64,000 nt of DNA, taken from Mesorhizobium sp. AR02 (GTDB lineage Bacteria; Pseudomonadota; Alphaproteobacteria; Rhizobiales; Rhizobiaceae). Shown in pieces: positions 17,327 to 26,988 of this stretch. The first letter of the stretch is position 1. The number at the start of each line of letters is the position of its first letter. Location of the stretch: positions 6,840,001-6,904,000 of the forward strand of contig NZ_CP080531.1 in the NCBI RefSeq assembly GCF_024746835.1, read 5' to 3'. The notes below the pieces were generated by a model. The model was not told where the DNA came from and did not search any database. It worked only from the letters and a program-made list of their open reading frames with translations. Made by a program: the position numbers and the translations under genes.

Positions 17327-17428
17327 CTAAAGCGCGTCGCGCCGAGACGGATTCATGCGACGCGCTTTAGGTCTTTGTCTTTGTGCATGTCGTTTTCCCA
17401 AAACCAAGGCCACTTTGGGCGACATGCA
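17327..17428. repeat. Two-hairpin rhizobial intergenic repeat, copy 1
   Basis: Hairpin A is a perfect 14-bp inverted repeat (CTAAAGCGCGTCGC / GCGACGCGCTTTAG) at 17327-17340 and 17357-17370. Hairpin B has TGCATGTCG / CGACATGCA arms at 17384-17392 and 17420-17428. A related copy in the opposite orientation is at 54508-54580. It directly abuts the stop codon of the gene at 17429 and may end its transcript. Confidence 0.75.
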
Positions 17429-17806
17429 TTAGTAAGACGATGGTGGCACGAACAGGCAGATGGTCTTGCCGGCATCGAGCCCCGCCTCATGGGCGCACCA
17501 ATGGAATTCGCCGTCGGGCGAATCCTTGATGCGCCTGTCGCTGTAGGCCAGCACCTCCCCGGTGTCCTTGATGACATAGCCTTCCGGGCGCTCGCTGATC
17601 GAGGTTTGCGATACCTCGTGGCAGTCGTAGTTCGCGCAGCAGGCAAACGGATAACTCCAGCCTTGCGGTTTGGCCGCGGTCGGCTTGGCGTCATGCGCCA
17701 GGGCCGGCGCCGACAGCAGCGCGATCACGCACGCCGCGCAAAGGGGAATGACAAGCTGGCCAACCGATGGAACGGCGATGGCCGATCTGGAACTGGCAGC
17801 AGACAT
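17429..17806 (-). CDS. Secreted Cys-rich protein of unknown function
   Basis: A 125-residue protein with a signal peptide (hydrophobic LVIPLCAACVIALLSAPALA, cleavage near residue 37). The mature part of about 88 residues holds five Cys in the pattern CC-x4-C ... HWCAHEAG ... TICLF, plus His residues. This suggests disulfides or metal binding in the periplasm. No named domain is recognised. The stop codon lies at the edge of a palindromic repeat. Its upstream 300 bases carry no other gene. Confidence 0.7.
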   Translation of the reverse strand: MSAASSRSAIAVPSVGQLVIPLCAACVIALLSAPALAHDAKPTAAKPQGWSYPFACCANYDCHEVSQTSISERPEGYVIKDTGEVLAYSDRRIKDSPDGEFHWCAHEAGLDAGKTICLFVPPSSY

Positions 17807-18110
17807 GGGAACGTTCCTTTCAAACCAGGTTCAAGCGTTTCGCTTGCCCGTTCCCGGAACGTGTCTTCCCAGCGGCCAATCGTCAGCAAATATGCCGCGA
17901 CCGGCCATAAATGCTTTTGTCTCCTCCTGCCTTAAATGGTGAGCCGAAATGTGAGTCGGCGCAAGAAATTGCTGCGTGGCCGGCCCGCACCCTGTTGCTC
18001 GGCCGCCCAAGGCAGCAACAGGTGACCTCACAACGACGGCAGTCGTCGTCGGTGATGGCCCGCTTCGTCCTATGCGAGCGGTCACAATCCAGGTTTGGCG
18101 GCGGACGGTG
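17807..18110. other. Intergenic region, nothing recognised
   Basis: About 300 bases between the starts of the leftward 17429 gene and the end of prfB. No gene, strong hairpin or repeat is evident. It should contain the promoter of the 17429-17806 gene. Confidence 0.45.
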
Positions 18111-19242
18111 CTAGTCCAGATCCGCCACGGCCTCACCCGCGCCGCCCTCGATGCGCTGCGACAGCGAGGCTTCCATGAAATCGTCAAGGTCGCCATCGAG
18201 CACGCTCGACGGGCTGGTGCTTTCAACGCCGGTGCGAAGGTCTTTCACCAGCTGGTAGGGCTGCAGCACATAGGAACGAATCTGGTGGCCCCAGCCGATG
18301 TCGCTCTTCGAGGCTTCGGTGGCGTTGGCGATGGCCTCCCGCTTCTTCAGCTCTTCCTCGTAGAGACGTGAGCGCAGCATCTCCCATGCCTTGGCCTTGT
18401 TCTTGTGCTGTGAACGCTCAGCCTGGCAGGCAACCGCGATGCCGGTAGCAATATGGGTGATGCGCACGGCCGAATCGGTGGTGTTGACGTGCTGGCCGCC
18501 CGAACCCGACGAGCGATAAGTGTCGATGCGCACGTCCGATTCGGAAACGTCGATCTCGATCGTGTCGTCGATGACCGGATAGACCCAGACGCTGGCGAAG
18601 GAGGTGTGCCGGCGCGCATTGCTGTCATAGGGCGAGATGCGCACCAGGCGGTGGACACCGGATTCCGTCTTCATCCAGCCATAGGCATTGTGGCCCTTGA
18701 TCATCAGCGTGGCGGACTTGATACCGGCCTCTTCGCCGTCATGCACTTCCAGCACCTCGACCTTGAAGCGGCGGCGCTCGGCCCAGCGCGTGTACATGCG
18801 CAAAAGCATCGAGGCCCAGTCCTGGCTTTCGGTGCCGCCGGCGCCGGCGTGGATTTCGAGATAGGTGTCGTTGGCGTCGGCTTCACCTGACAGCAGCGTT
18901 TCGACCTGGCGGGCCTTCGCCTCGCCCTGCATCGAGCGGATCGCTGCTTCGGCCTCGGCGATGACGCCTTCGTCGCCTTCTTCCTCGCCAAGCTCGATCA
19001 GGCCGATATTGTCTTCCAGCGCCTGGGTGATGCCCTTGACCGCCGCGATGCCTTCCTCGAGGCCCTGGCGTTCGCGCATCAGCTTCTGCGCTTCCAGCGG
19101 TTCGTTCCAGAGGCTGGCGTCCTCGGCCCGGACATTCAGGTATTCAAGCCGCTTTATGGCCTGATCCCAGTCAAAGATGCCTCCTCAGCAGGGTTATCGC
19201 CTGCCTGATCTCGTCGACAATATTCTGCGTTTCCGCGCGCAT
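18111..19242 (-). CDS. prfB: Peptide chain release factor 2, with programmed +1 frameshift
   Basis: RF2 ends translation at UGA and UAA. The gene is in two frames. The first 23 codons (19242-19174, [13 protein letters not shown]...) end at an in-frame TGA at 19173-19171. The ribosome must slip +1 at CTT-TGA-C to continue as [18 protein letters not shown] down to the stop at 18111. The joined product is about 376 residues. The GGQ loop is SGSGGQHVN, and the stop-recognition region lies before it. The frameshift elements match the classical E. coli prfB site, so RF2 regulates its own synthesis. It is the last gene of the leftward amiC-PBP1A-prfB run. Confidence 0.95.
19170..19185 (-). promoter_or_regulatory. 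prfB: prfB autoregulatory +1 frameshift site
   Basis: Reading leftwards: AGGAGG at 19185-19180, three bases, CTT, then TGA followed by C. The internal Shine-Dalgarno-like AGGAGG, the CUU slip codon and the UGAC context have exactly the spacing known for bacterial prfB frameshifting. Confidence 0.93.
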
Positions 19243-19369
19243 GGCCTGGTATTTTGTCCTGTTGCTGAAGTGACACTTCGGTCGGCGCGATACATAGGGA
19301 CGGCGCCGCCATGTGTAAAGCGAAATGGGCCGGCCCACAGGCCAGCCCAGCGATCCGCATCTGGACCCG

Positions 19370-21814
19370 TCAGTAGAGGCCGCCGCCGCCGTCCTGGATG
19401 GCCTGGTTGGCCTGCGGCGACAGTGGGCCGCCCGACGCGTTGGAGCCGTCGGCGCCCATGCCGATCACCCAATAGCTGTCGGCGGGACCGGTGCCCGGCT
19501 TGAAGGCCTCGATGATGGTGCCGGGATCGCCCGACGCGGCACGCATGCCGGTCTTGCGGTTGATGGCAATCAGGTTCATGCCGTCGGGAACCTTGAAGTC
19601 GACATTGGGCGTGCCGTCCAGCGCCACGCGCATGAAATCCTTGAAGATCGGGGCGGCGAGACCGCCGCCGGTGGCGCCATGGCCAAGGCCACGCGGCGTG
19701 TCGTAGCCCATGTAGAGGCCGACGACGAGGTTGGGCGTAAAACCGATGAACCAGGCGTCCTTCTCGTCGTTGGTGGTGCCGGTCTTGCCGGCGATGTGGC
19801 GGCCAAGCTCGCCAATGGTGGCGCCGGTACCGCGTTGCACCACGCCTTCCATCATGGAAGTGATCTGGTAGGCGGTCATCGGATCGAGCACCTGCTCGGA
19901 ATTGTCGACCAGTTCCGGCTCCAGCTGGTTCTTCCACTCAGGTGCGTTGCAGCCCTCGCAGCCACGCTCATCCTGCTTGAACACGGTCTTGCCGTAGCGG
20001 TCCTGGATGCGGTCGATCAGCGACGGTTTGATCGACTTGCCGCCATTGGCCATAATCGAATAGGCCGAAACCATGCGCATGACGGTCGTCTCGCCGGAGC
20101 CCAGCGCCATCGGCAGATACGGCGCCAGATGATCGTAGACGCCGAAGCGCTCGGCATATTCGACGACCAGCTTCATGCCCATGTCGTTGGCAAGCCGCAC
20201 CGTCATCAGGTTGCGTGACTTCTCGATGCCGGAGCGCAGGGTTGCCGGCCCGGCGACCGTGCCGTCATAGTTCTTCGGCGTCCAGGTCGTGTTGCCGCTC
20301 TGGATGGTGATCGGTCCGTCCATGATCACCGAGGCCGGCGTATAGCCGTTGTCGAGCGCGGCCGAATAGACGATCGGCTTGAACGAGGAGCCCGGCTGGC
20401 GCATCGCCTGGGTGGCACGGTTGAATTCCGACTGCGAATAGGAGAAGCCGCCGACCATGGCCAGCACGCGGCCGGTGTGCGGATCCATCGCGATCAGACC
20501 GCCTTCCACCTCGGGAACCTGACGCAAGCTGTAAGTGTTGTCGGAACCTTCGTTCTTCTGCACGAAGATGACGTCGCCCGGCTTCAGCACGTCGGCCGGC
20601 GACTTGGCCTTGACCGTCTTGCCGTCGACCAGATGGCGCATGGCAAAGCCCATGTCGTCCTTGCTGACGGTGCCTTCGACACGCTCCTTGACGATGTCTC
20701 CCGACGCCTGGCGTGCGGGCTGCAGGCCGATCGAGAGGCCGGATGCCGAGGAGTCGAGCACGACGGCGAGCGACCATTCAGGAACGTCCTCCAGTCCCTT
20801 GACGTTGCCCAGCGGTACGCCCCAGTCACCGGACACGTCGATTGATTTCACCGGCCCGCGATAGCCGCGCAGGGTGTCGTATTTCATCAAGCCGTTCTGC
20901 ATCGCCTTGCGGGCAATGAGCTGAACCTTCGGGTCAAGGGTCGTGCGAATGGAAAGGCCGCCCTCATAGAGCGCGTTCTCGCCATAGCGGGCGATGATCT
21001 GCCGGCGAACCTCTTCGGTGAAATATTCGCCCGCGAACAAATAGGAGCCGGTGCGACGCGGGGCGACGCCAAGCGGTTCGGCCTTCGCCTTCGCACCCTC
21101 TTCGGGGGTCACGTAACCGTTCTCGACCATCTGGCCGATGACCCAGTTTCGCCGCTCAATCGCGCGATCGGCATGCTTGAACGGATTGTAGTTGGCCGGA
21201 CCTTTCGGGAGCGATGCCAGATAAGCGGCCTCGGCCACGGTCAGTTCGTTCACCGATTTATCGAAATAGGTCAGTGCGGCGCCGGCGACACCATAGGCGT
21301 TGAAGCCAAAGAAAATCTCATTGAGATAGAGCTCAAGGATACGATCCTTGGAATAGGCCTGTTCGATGCGGAACGAAAGGATGGCCTCCTTGACCTTGCG
21401 TTCCAGGGAGCGCTCGTTGGTGAGAAGGAAGTTCTTGGCAACCTGTTGGGTGATCGTCGACCCCCCCTGCATCGGTCCACCCGAAACGTAGGTGAGCGCC
21501 GCCCGGCCCAAGCCCGTTATGTCAACACCCGGATGGCTGTAGAAATTCTTGTCCTCGGCAGACAGAAAGGCCGCCTTGACGCGATCCGGAATGGCCTGGA
21601 TCGGCAAATACAGGCGCCGTTCGCGCGCATACTCCGCCATCAGAGAGCCATCCGAGGCATGGATGCGGGTGGTCACCGGCGGCTCGTACTTGGCCAGCAC
21701 TTCGTAGTCAGGCAGATCCTTTGCTACATGGCCGACATAAATCGCAACGCCCGACGCGACCAGAAGGGCCAGCGTCGTGCCGATGCCGAAGAAATAGCCA
21801 ATGAGACGAATCAT
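19370..21814 (-). CDS. mrcA: Class A penicillin-binding protein 1A
   Basis: Bifunctional peptidoglycan synthase of 814 residues, anchored by an N-terminal membrane helix (residues 4-27). The glycosyltransferase domain (about 50-230) has the catalytic Glu in SAEDKNFYSHPGVD and GGSTITQQVAKN. A long insert at about 310-430 precedes the transpeptidase domain. The transpeptidase motifs are SxxK in GSSFKP (about 475), SRN (about 535) and KTGTT (about 678). The last 40 residues are Gly/Ser/Pro-rich. It lies downstream of amiC and upstream of prfB, a known alphaproteobacterial order, with about 210 bp before it and 127 bp after it. It builds and cross-links lateral wall. Confidence 0.95.
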   Translation of the reverse strand: MIRLIGYFFGIGTTLALLVASGVAIYVGHVAKDLPDYEVLAKYEPPVTTRIHASDGSLMAEYARERRLYLPIQAIPDRVKAAFLSAEDKNFYSHPGVDITGLGRAALTYVSGGPMQGGSTITQQVAKNFLLTNERSLERKVKEAILSFRIEQAYSKDRILELYLNEIFFGFNAYGVAGAALTYFDKSVNELTVAEAAYLASLPKGPANYNPFKHADRAIERRNWVIGQMVENGYVTPEEGAKAKAEPLGVAPRRTGSYLFAGEYFTEEVRRQIIARYGENALYEGGLSIRTTLDPKVQLIARKAMQNGLMKYDTLRGYRGPVKSIDVSGDWGVPLGNVKGLEDVPEWSLAVVLDSSASGLSIGLQPARQASGDIVKERVEGTVSKDDMGFAMRHLVDGKTVKAKSPADVLKPGDVIFVQKNEGSDNTYSLRQVPEVEGGLIAMDPHTGRVLAMVGGFSYSQSEFNRATQAMRQPGSSFKPIVYSAALDNGYTPASVIMDGPITIQSGNTTWTPKNYDGTVAGPATLRSGIEKSRNLMTVRLANDMGMKLVVEYAERFGVYDHLAPYLPMALGSGETTVMRMVSAYSIMANGGKSIKPSLIDRIQDRYGKTVFKQDERGCEGCNAPEWKNQLEPELVDNSEQVLDPMTAYQITSMMEGVVQRGTGATIGELGRHIAGKTGTTNDEKDAWFIGFTPNLVVGLYMGYDTPRGLGHGATGGGLAAPIFKDFMRVALDGTPNVDFKVPDGMNLIAINRKTGMRAASGDPGTIIEAFKPGTGPADSYWVIGMGADGSNASGGPLSPQANQAIQDGGGGLY

Positions 21815-22028
21815 ACCCGCTCCAGTCCTTGGTTCGGGAATTTCCTAAACGAAGCCGCCTTCCACGCAAGCTTTCGAACTGGTCCCAATCCGTAATCGAA
21901 AACCCATGTCGCCACCATGTGGACAAAATACGGCAAGGCCTGATTTCGTGACCGCGCGCCGGAAATAAAAGGCACCGGGTGTTGTCATCCAGCAACGCTG
22001 CCTCAGGTTGCAGGCGCCGCCAGCCATG

Positions 22029-23288
22029 TCAACCTCCGGTCACCGTTCCGGCCCGGGCGGAGGCAAACAGCGCAACGGCGTTGGTGATGCTTTGTGCGGC
22101 CTTGTTGCGCCATTCGGCGTCGAGCAGCTGCGCCTCGTCCTTGGCATTCGAGAGATAGCCGAGTTCGACCAGAACGGATGGCACGTCTGGTGCCTTCAGC
22201 ACCTTGAAACCTGCGGAACGCTGCGGATTGTTGATGAGGCCGACGCTGGTCGACAGCTGGCCGACCAATGTGTGGGCGAAACTCATCGAAAATGTGTGCG
22301 TTTCGCGGCGGATCAGGTCGATCAGGATGTCGGTCACTTCCTTGTTACCGTCCTTGATGACCATGCCGGCGAACTGGTCGGAGAGATTCTCGCGGTCGGC
22401 AAGCGCCTGCGCCTCGGGATCCGACGCCTTGTCGGAGACGGTGTAGACGGTGGCGCCGCGGATGCCCTTGACGCTGATTGTGTCAGCATGGATCGAAATC
22501 AGCAGGTCGGCCTCATGCTGGCGGGCAATGCGCACGCGGTCGTCCAGACGCAGATATTCATCGGTGTCGCGCGTCATGAAGACATCGTATTTGCCGATGG
22601 CGGCGAGCTTGTCCCGCAGTTCCGTGGCGAAGGCCAGCGTGACGTTCTTCTCGATGGTGCCGTTCAGACCCTCTGCACCGCCATCGACGCCGCCATGGCC
22701 GGGATCGATGACGACGGTGAAGCGGTGGCCCGGATTGGAGACCGGCCCGGTGCCGACCCGCCCGCCCTTGTCGGTCGAAACCGTCGAGCCGGTGGTCAGC
22801 GCCTGGTTGGCAAGGGCGGCGTCGAACTCCCGTTCGGAGGCGGCCGACATGTCGATGGCGATGCGGTAGCCGGTTCCGTCCTCATTCTTGAGCACGTCCA
22901 GCTTGTCGACGGCGAACGGGCCCTTGCCGGTGAGGATCAGCCGCGAAACGCCCTCGCCAAGCTCGCCCAGGCGCACGCCCTTGACAAGGCCGCGCGGCTT
23001 CAAATCCTTGGCGTCGATGGCCAGCCTGGTATTCGCCAGGTCGATGACCAGACGATTGGGTCCGCGCAGCAGAAACCATTTGATATCCGGTTCGCGATCG
23101 AAATCCACGACGATGCGCATCTTGGTGGCATCGCCCGCCATCTTGTAGCCTTTCGCCACCAGTGGCGCGTCGGCGGCATGGGCAACAGAGAAGGCCTGGG
23201 AAATCGCCAGCAGCAGCAGAAGGCATAAAGCGCCAAGAATCCGGCCGCCGACACGACATCCCTTGTCTGTGAAGTCTGCCAGTCCCAT
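22029..23288 (-). CDS. amiC: N-acetylmuramoyl-L-alanine amidase with AMIN domain
   Basis: Periplasmic zinc amidase of 419 residues that cuts septal peptidoglycan. A signal peptide (hydrophobic LGALCLLLLLAISQAFSVAHA, cleavage near residue 40) is followed by an AMIN targeting domain (about 45-140, MRIVVDFDREPDIKWF). The Amidase_3 catalytic domain (about 190-410) has zinc ligands in DPGHGGVDGGA, the Glu in GTIEKNV and the His in LLISIHAD, plus the late ELGYLSN. The ATG at 23288 fits the signal. It is the first gene of the leftward wall cluster and is divergent from rne, sharing a 650-base intergenic region. Confidence 0.93.
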   Translation of the reverse strand: MGLADFTDKGCRVGGRILGALCLLLLLAISQAFSVAHAADAPLVAKGYKMAGDATKMRIVVDFDREPDIKWFLLRGPNRLVIDLANTRLAIDAKDLKPRGLVKGVRLGELGEGVSRLILTGKGPFAVDKLDVLKNEDGTGYRIAIDMSAASEREFDAALANQALTTGSTVSTDKGGRVGTGPVSNPGHRFTVVIDPGHGGVDGGAEGLNGTIEKNVTLAFATELRDKLAAIGKYDVFMTRDTDEYLRLDDRVRIARQHEADLLISIHADTISVKGIRGATVYTVSDKASDPEAQALADRENLSDQFAGMVIKDGNKEVTDILIDLIRRETHTFSMSFAHTLVGQLSTSVGLINNPQRSAGFKVLKAPDVPSVLVELGYLSNAKDEAQLLDAEWRNKAAQSITNAVALFASARAGTVTGG

Positions 23289-23938
23289 CTCTCTTCCAGT
23301 CGCTCCCGGTTTGGCGCCAGGCGCCCGTTCGTTTCGTCGAAGTGCCGGTTAGGCCGCGAACTCGATTAACGATTGGTATCCAGAGAAGGTTAACCAAGCC
23401 TTTTCATGCAGGGTTCGAACCCAGGCTTACGCTACGGAACTGCTTTTTGCCGGCATCGGAAATCGGGGTTGCCTTCCACCCCGCCAAATCATAAAAGCGA
23501 TAGTGGATCACTGCAATCCTGGAACCGCCCTCCTCCGCAGCTTCCTGCTACAGGGTCAGATGAAAGGCGGCTCCTTTCGCTTCACGCGAAAAGGGTTCAG
23601 GTGATTGCGACGAATTTCGCAGGCGTGCTCCCGTGGCGGGGGAATCGCCTGCGTGAGGAAAACGGCCGGGTTTGTTCCCGTGCCGGCTCTGTATGAGCAA
23701 ACAAGCTGGTCCGGTTTCCGGGCTTTGGTTCAAAAGGTTCTGCTGGTGACGATGGCTTCAAGCGCAATCATGGAAAGGTCCGCATCAAACCGCGCCAGTA
23801 TGGCTGCGGGCGGCACCGCCATGACGCGCAGGCACCGTCCGGCGGACATTCAGACATCCGGCACCCACACTCCAGACACGCAGCAGCGGACTTTGCCTTG
23901 CAAGCTGCGGCTGACGGCTGCCGGGAGGAAACGAAATA
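23289..23938 (+). other. Long leader/intergenic region upstream of rne
   Basis: 650 bases with no credible gene. It must hold the divergent promoters of amiC and rne. Two rightward stem-loops are visible: one with CCTTTCGC / GCGAAAAGG arms around 23573-23595, and one with GCAGGCG / CGCCTGC outer arms at 23619-23652 enclosing a further C/G-rich pair. The second half is C-rich and ends in GGGAGGAAACGAAAT before the ATG. A structured 5' UTR would fit RNase E autoregulation (inference). Confidence 0.5.
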
Positions 23939-26887
23939 ATGCCCAACAAAATGCTGATAGACGCCTCCCACCCGGAGGAAACACGAGTTGTCGTCGTACG
24001 CGGTAACCGTATCGAAGAATTCGACTTTGAATCCCAGGACAAGAAGCAGCTCAAAGGAAATATCTACCTCGCCCGCGTAACGCGCGTCGAACCCTCCCTT
24101 CAGGCAGCCTTTGTCGAATATGGCGGCAACCGTCACGGTTTTCTCGCCTTCAGTGAAATACACCCCGACTACTACCAGATCCCGGTCGCCGATCGTCAGG
24201 CCTTGCTGCGCGCCGAAGCGCAGGAGGCCGAAGACGAAGAGGACGAGGATGGCGACGGCGAGGACCGCCAGAGCCGCGAGCGCGGACGGCGCGGGCGCCG
24301 GCGCGGCGGCAAGAGCCGCGACCGCGGTGAGCACAAGCGCGATGCGGGCGAGGCAGGCGACGGCGAGGCAGGCGAAGGCAGCGACAATGGCGACATCGTT
24401 GTCGAGGAGATCTCCCACACCTCCGAGATCATCGAACACGCAGCCGATACATCAGAACATTCAGATAGCTCGGAGCATGATGCTGACGCGTCCGGCCATG
24501 ATGAAGGTTCCGCCGAGCAGGACGAAACCGAAACCCGCGAGGGTGGCCCGACGTCGATCGCCGCCGCGGTCGAAGGCGATGTGATTTCCGAACCCGTCTC
24601 GCAGACGGAACAGGGCACCGAAGCAACGTCCGGCGACAATGATCGCGGCATGCTCGAGGAAGTACAGTCCTCGCATCCCGATGACCACGAGATCGAATCG
24701 GTCGGCGCCGAGGATGCGCTGGAAGAAGTGCGCAACCGCCGCAAGCCGGTGCGCCGCCAGTACAAGATCCAGGAAGTGATCAAGCGCCGGCAGATCCTTC
24801 TGGTGCAGGTCGTCAAGGAAGAGCGCGGCAACAAGGGCGCCGCACTCACCACCTATCTGTCGCTTGCCGGCCGCTATTCGGTGCTGATGCCGAACACGGC
24901 GCGCGGCGGCGGCATTTCCCGCAAGATCACCAGCGCGGTCGACCGCAAGCGCCTGAAGGAGGTCGTCGCCGACCTCGAAGTGCCGCAGGGCATGGGCGTC
25001 ATCCTGCGTACGGCCGGCGAGAGCCGCACCAAGGCCGAGATCAAGCGCGACTATGAATATCTGATGCGGCTTTGGGAGAACGTGCGCAATCTCACGCTCC
25101 AGTCCACCGCCCCTGCCCTGGTCTACGAGGAAGGCAGCCTGATCAAGCGTTCGGTACGCGACCTCTACAACAAGGATATCGACGAGATTCTCGTCTCCGG
25201 CGAGGAAGGCTACCGCGAGGCCAAGGACTTCATGCGCATGCTGATGCCGAGCCACGCCAAGGTGGTTCAGCCGTTCCGCGATACGACGCCGATCTTCGTG
25301 CGCAACGGCATCGAGGCGCAGCTCGACCGCATGCTGCAGCCGCAGGTGACGCTGAAGAGCGGCGGCTACATCATCATCAACCAGACCGAGGCGCTGGTCG
25401 CCATCGACGTCAATTCGGGGCGCTCCACCAAGGAGCACTCGATCGAGGACACCGCGCTCCACACCAATCTGGAAGCGGCCGAGGAAGTCGCGCGTCAGCT
25501 CAGGCTGCGCGATCTGGCCGGGCTGATCGTCATCGACTTCATCGACATGGAGGAGAACCGCAACAACCGCTCCGTCGAGAAGCGGCTGAAGGATCACCTC
25601 AAGAACGACCGCGCCCGTATCCAGGTCGGCCGCATCTCGCATTTCGGCCTGATGGAGATGTCACGCCAGCGCATCCGCGCCAGCGTGCTGGAATCGACCA
25701 TGAAGCCCTGCCCGCATTGCGGCGGCACCGGCCATGTGCGCTCCGATTCGTCGGTCGCGCTGATGGTGGTGCGGGCGATCGAGGAATTCCTGCTCAAGGA
25801 TTCGCGCAGCCACATCACGGTGCGGACGCCGGCGGCGACCGCGCTCTATGTGCTCAACCACAAGCGCGGCACACTGGTTGAACTCGAAAGCCGCTTCGGC
25901 CTGACCATCACCATCGAGGCCGACGATACGGTTGGCGCGCAGCACTATGCGATCTTCCGCGGCGCTCTGGCCGAAAAGCCCGAGGGCTTTGTCGAGGCGC
26001 GCAGCCTGCCGGCCTATGTCGAGCCGGAAGAGCCCGAGGACGAGATTGTCGTCGTCGAGGAAGATGATGAGGTCGTGGTCCAGGCCGAGCAGCCGCGCCA
26101 GCAGCCGCAGCAAAACCAGCAGCCGCGGCCTGCCGGTGGCGAGGACGGCGAAGGCCGCGACCGCAAGCGCCGCAAGCGTCGCAGACGTCGCGGCGGCAGG
26201 GACCGCGATCGCGAGCATGGCGCCCCGACGGACGGCTCATCCATCTCCGCTCCGGCCGGCGATTTCGCCGGCCCGGCAAACGCGGCAGACGATGACGACA
26301 CCGAAACCGACGACGCCGCTCCGGTCGCTGCCGGAGCCTCTGACGAGGCGGCGCAGGCTTCGGATGACAGCCAGGGCAAGAAGCGCCGGCGCGGCAAGCG
26401 CGGCGGCAAGCGCAATCGCCGTGAAGACGGCGAAGGCGAGACCGAGGCAAGTGCCGGCGAAACGAGCGAGCCGTCCGAAGCTGATGCTTCCGAAAGCGAG
26501 CCTGCGTCGATCGAGCCCGTGGTTGTTGCTGTGGCCGAAGAGCCGGTGGCTATCGTAAGCGAAGAGGCGCCGAGCACCGAGAAGCCCAAGAAGCCGCGTC
26601 GCGCAGCCAAGCCGAAGAGGGCAGCCGCCGAGGCCGTCGCCGAAACGACTGTTGTCGAAGCAGCCGCGGAAACGCCGGTCGAGGCTCCGGTGGCTGTTGC
26701 CGAGGAAACAGTGGTCGCGGCCGTCGCGGAAGAGCCTGCAAAGGCCCGACCGTCACGACGCAAGCCGGCGGCCATCGATGCACCGGTCGTACCCGTGGTT
26801 TCCTCGACCGTCGCCGATGAGCCGGAAGCCAAGGCCGAAGAAAAGCCGAAGCGTGCCGGCTGGTGGCAGCGGAAGGGCTTTTTCTAA
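23939..26887 (+). CDS. rne: Ribonuclease E
   Basis: Endoribonuclease of mRNA decay and rRNA/tRNA maturation and scaffold of the degradosome, 982 residues. The S1 RNA-binding domain starts near residue 37 but is split: residues about 92-275 are an acidic, Arg/Gly-containing low-complexity insertion, after which RRQYKIQEVIKRRQ resumes. The DNase I-like catalytic core has Asp in IDVNSGRST (about 488) and IDFIDMEE (about 535). The zinc link is CPHCGGTGH (about 590). Residues 690-982 form a disordered tail with Arg-rich blocks (KRRKRRRRRGGRDRD) and Ala/Glu/Val-rich stretches, probably binding RNA and partner proteins. SD is GGGAGGAAA. A strong terminator follows. Confidence 0.95.
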   Translation: MPNKMLIDASHPEETRVVVVRGNRIEEFDFESQDKKQLKGNIYLARVTRVEPSLQAAFVEYGGNRHGFLAFSEIHPDYYQIPVADRQALLRAEAQEAEDEEDEDGDGEDRQSRERGRRGRRRGGKSRDRGEHKRDAGEAGDGEAGEGSDNGDIVVEEISHTSEIIEHAADTSEHSDSSEHDADASGHDEGSAEQDETETREGGPTSIAAAVEGDVISEPVSQTEQGTEATSGDNDRGMLEEVQSSHPDDHEIESVGAEDALEEVRNRRKPVRRQYKIQEVIKRRQILLVQVVKEERGNKGAALTTYLSLAGRYSVLMPNTARGGGISRKITSAVDRKRLKEVVADLEVPQGMGVILRTAGESRTKAEIKRDYEYLMRLWENVRNLTLQSTAPALVYEEGSLIKRSVRDLYNKDIDEILVSGEEGYREAKDFMRMLMPSHAKVVQPFRDTTPIFVRNGIEAQLDRMLQPQVTLKSGGYIIINQTEALVAIDVNSGRSTKEHSIEDTALHTNLEAAEEVARQLRLRDLAGLIVIDFIDMEENRNNRSVEKRLKDHLKNDRARIQVGRISHFGLMEMSRQRIRASVLESTMKPCPHCGGTGHVRSDSSVALMVVRAIEEFLLKDSRSHITVRTPAATALYVLNHKRGTLVELESRFGLTITIEADDTVGAQHYAIFRGALAEKPEGFVEARSLPAYVEPEEPEDEIVVVEEDDEVVVQAEQPRQQPQQNQQPRPAGGEDGEGRDRKRRKRRRRRGGRDRDREHGAPTDGSSISAPAGDFAGPANAADDDDTETDDAAPVAAGASDEAAQASDDSQGKKRRRGKRGGKRNRREDGEGETEASAGETSEPSEADASESEPASIEPVVVAVAEEPVAIVSEEAPSTEKPKKPRRAAKPKRAAAEAVAETTVVEAAAETPVEAPVAVAEETVVAAVAEEPAKARPSRRKPAAIDAPVVPVVSSTVADEPEAKAEEKPKRAGWWQRKGFF

Positions 26888-26921
26888 GCTTTTCAATTGG
26901 TTGAAGTGATTTCTTGATAAG

Positions 26922-26959
26922 AAAATCCCGCGCGGGTCGAAAGACGGCGCGGGATTTTT
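26922..26959 (+). terminator. Rho-independent terminator of rne
   Basis: AAAATCCCGCGC and GCGCGGGATTTTT arms pair around a 13-base loop, ending in a five-T run, 35 bases after the rne stop. It also lies 30 bases past the end of the convergent glutaminase gene, so it can serve both. Confidence 0.88.
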
Positions 26960-26988
26960 CATATCTGGCGTTGCAACAGGTCGCGAAG

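Noticed and set aside
22008..23228. A 406-codon rightward open frame opposite amiC
   Set aside because: Antisense shadow of a recognised amidase with signal peptide and zinc motifs on the other strand.
24461..25642. Long leftward open frame opposite rne
   Set aside because: Antisense shadow with biased composition. RNase E motifs are continuous on the plus strand.
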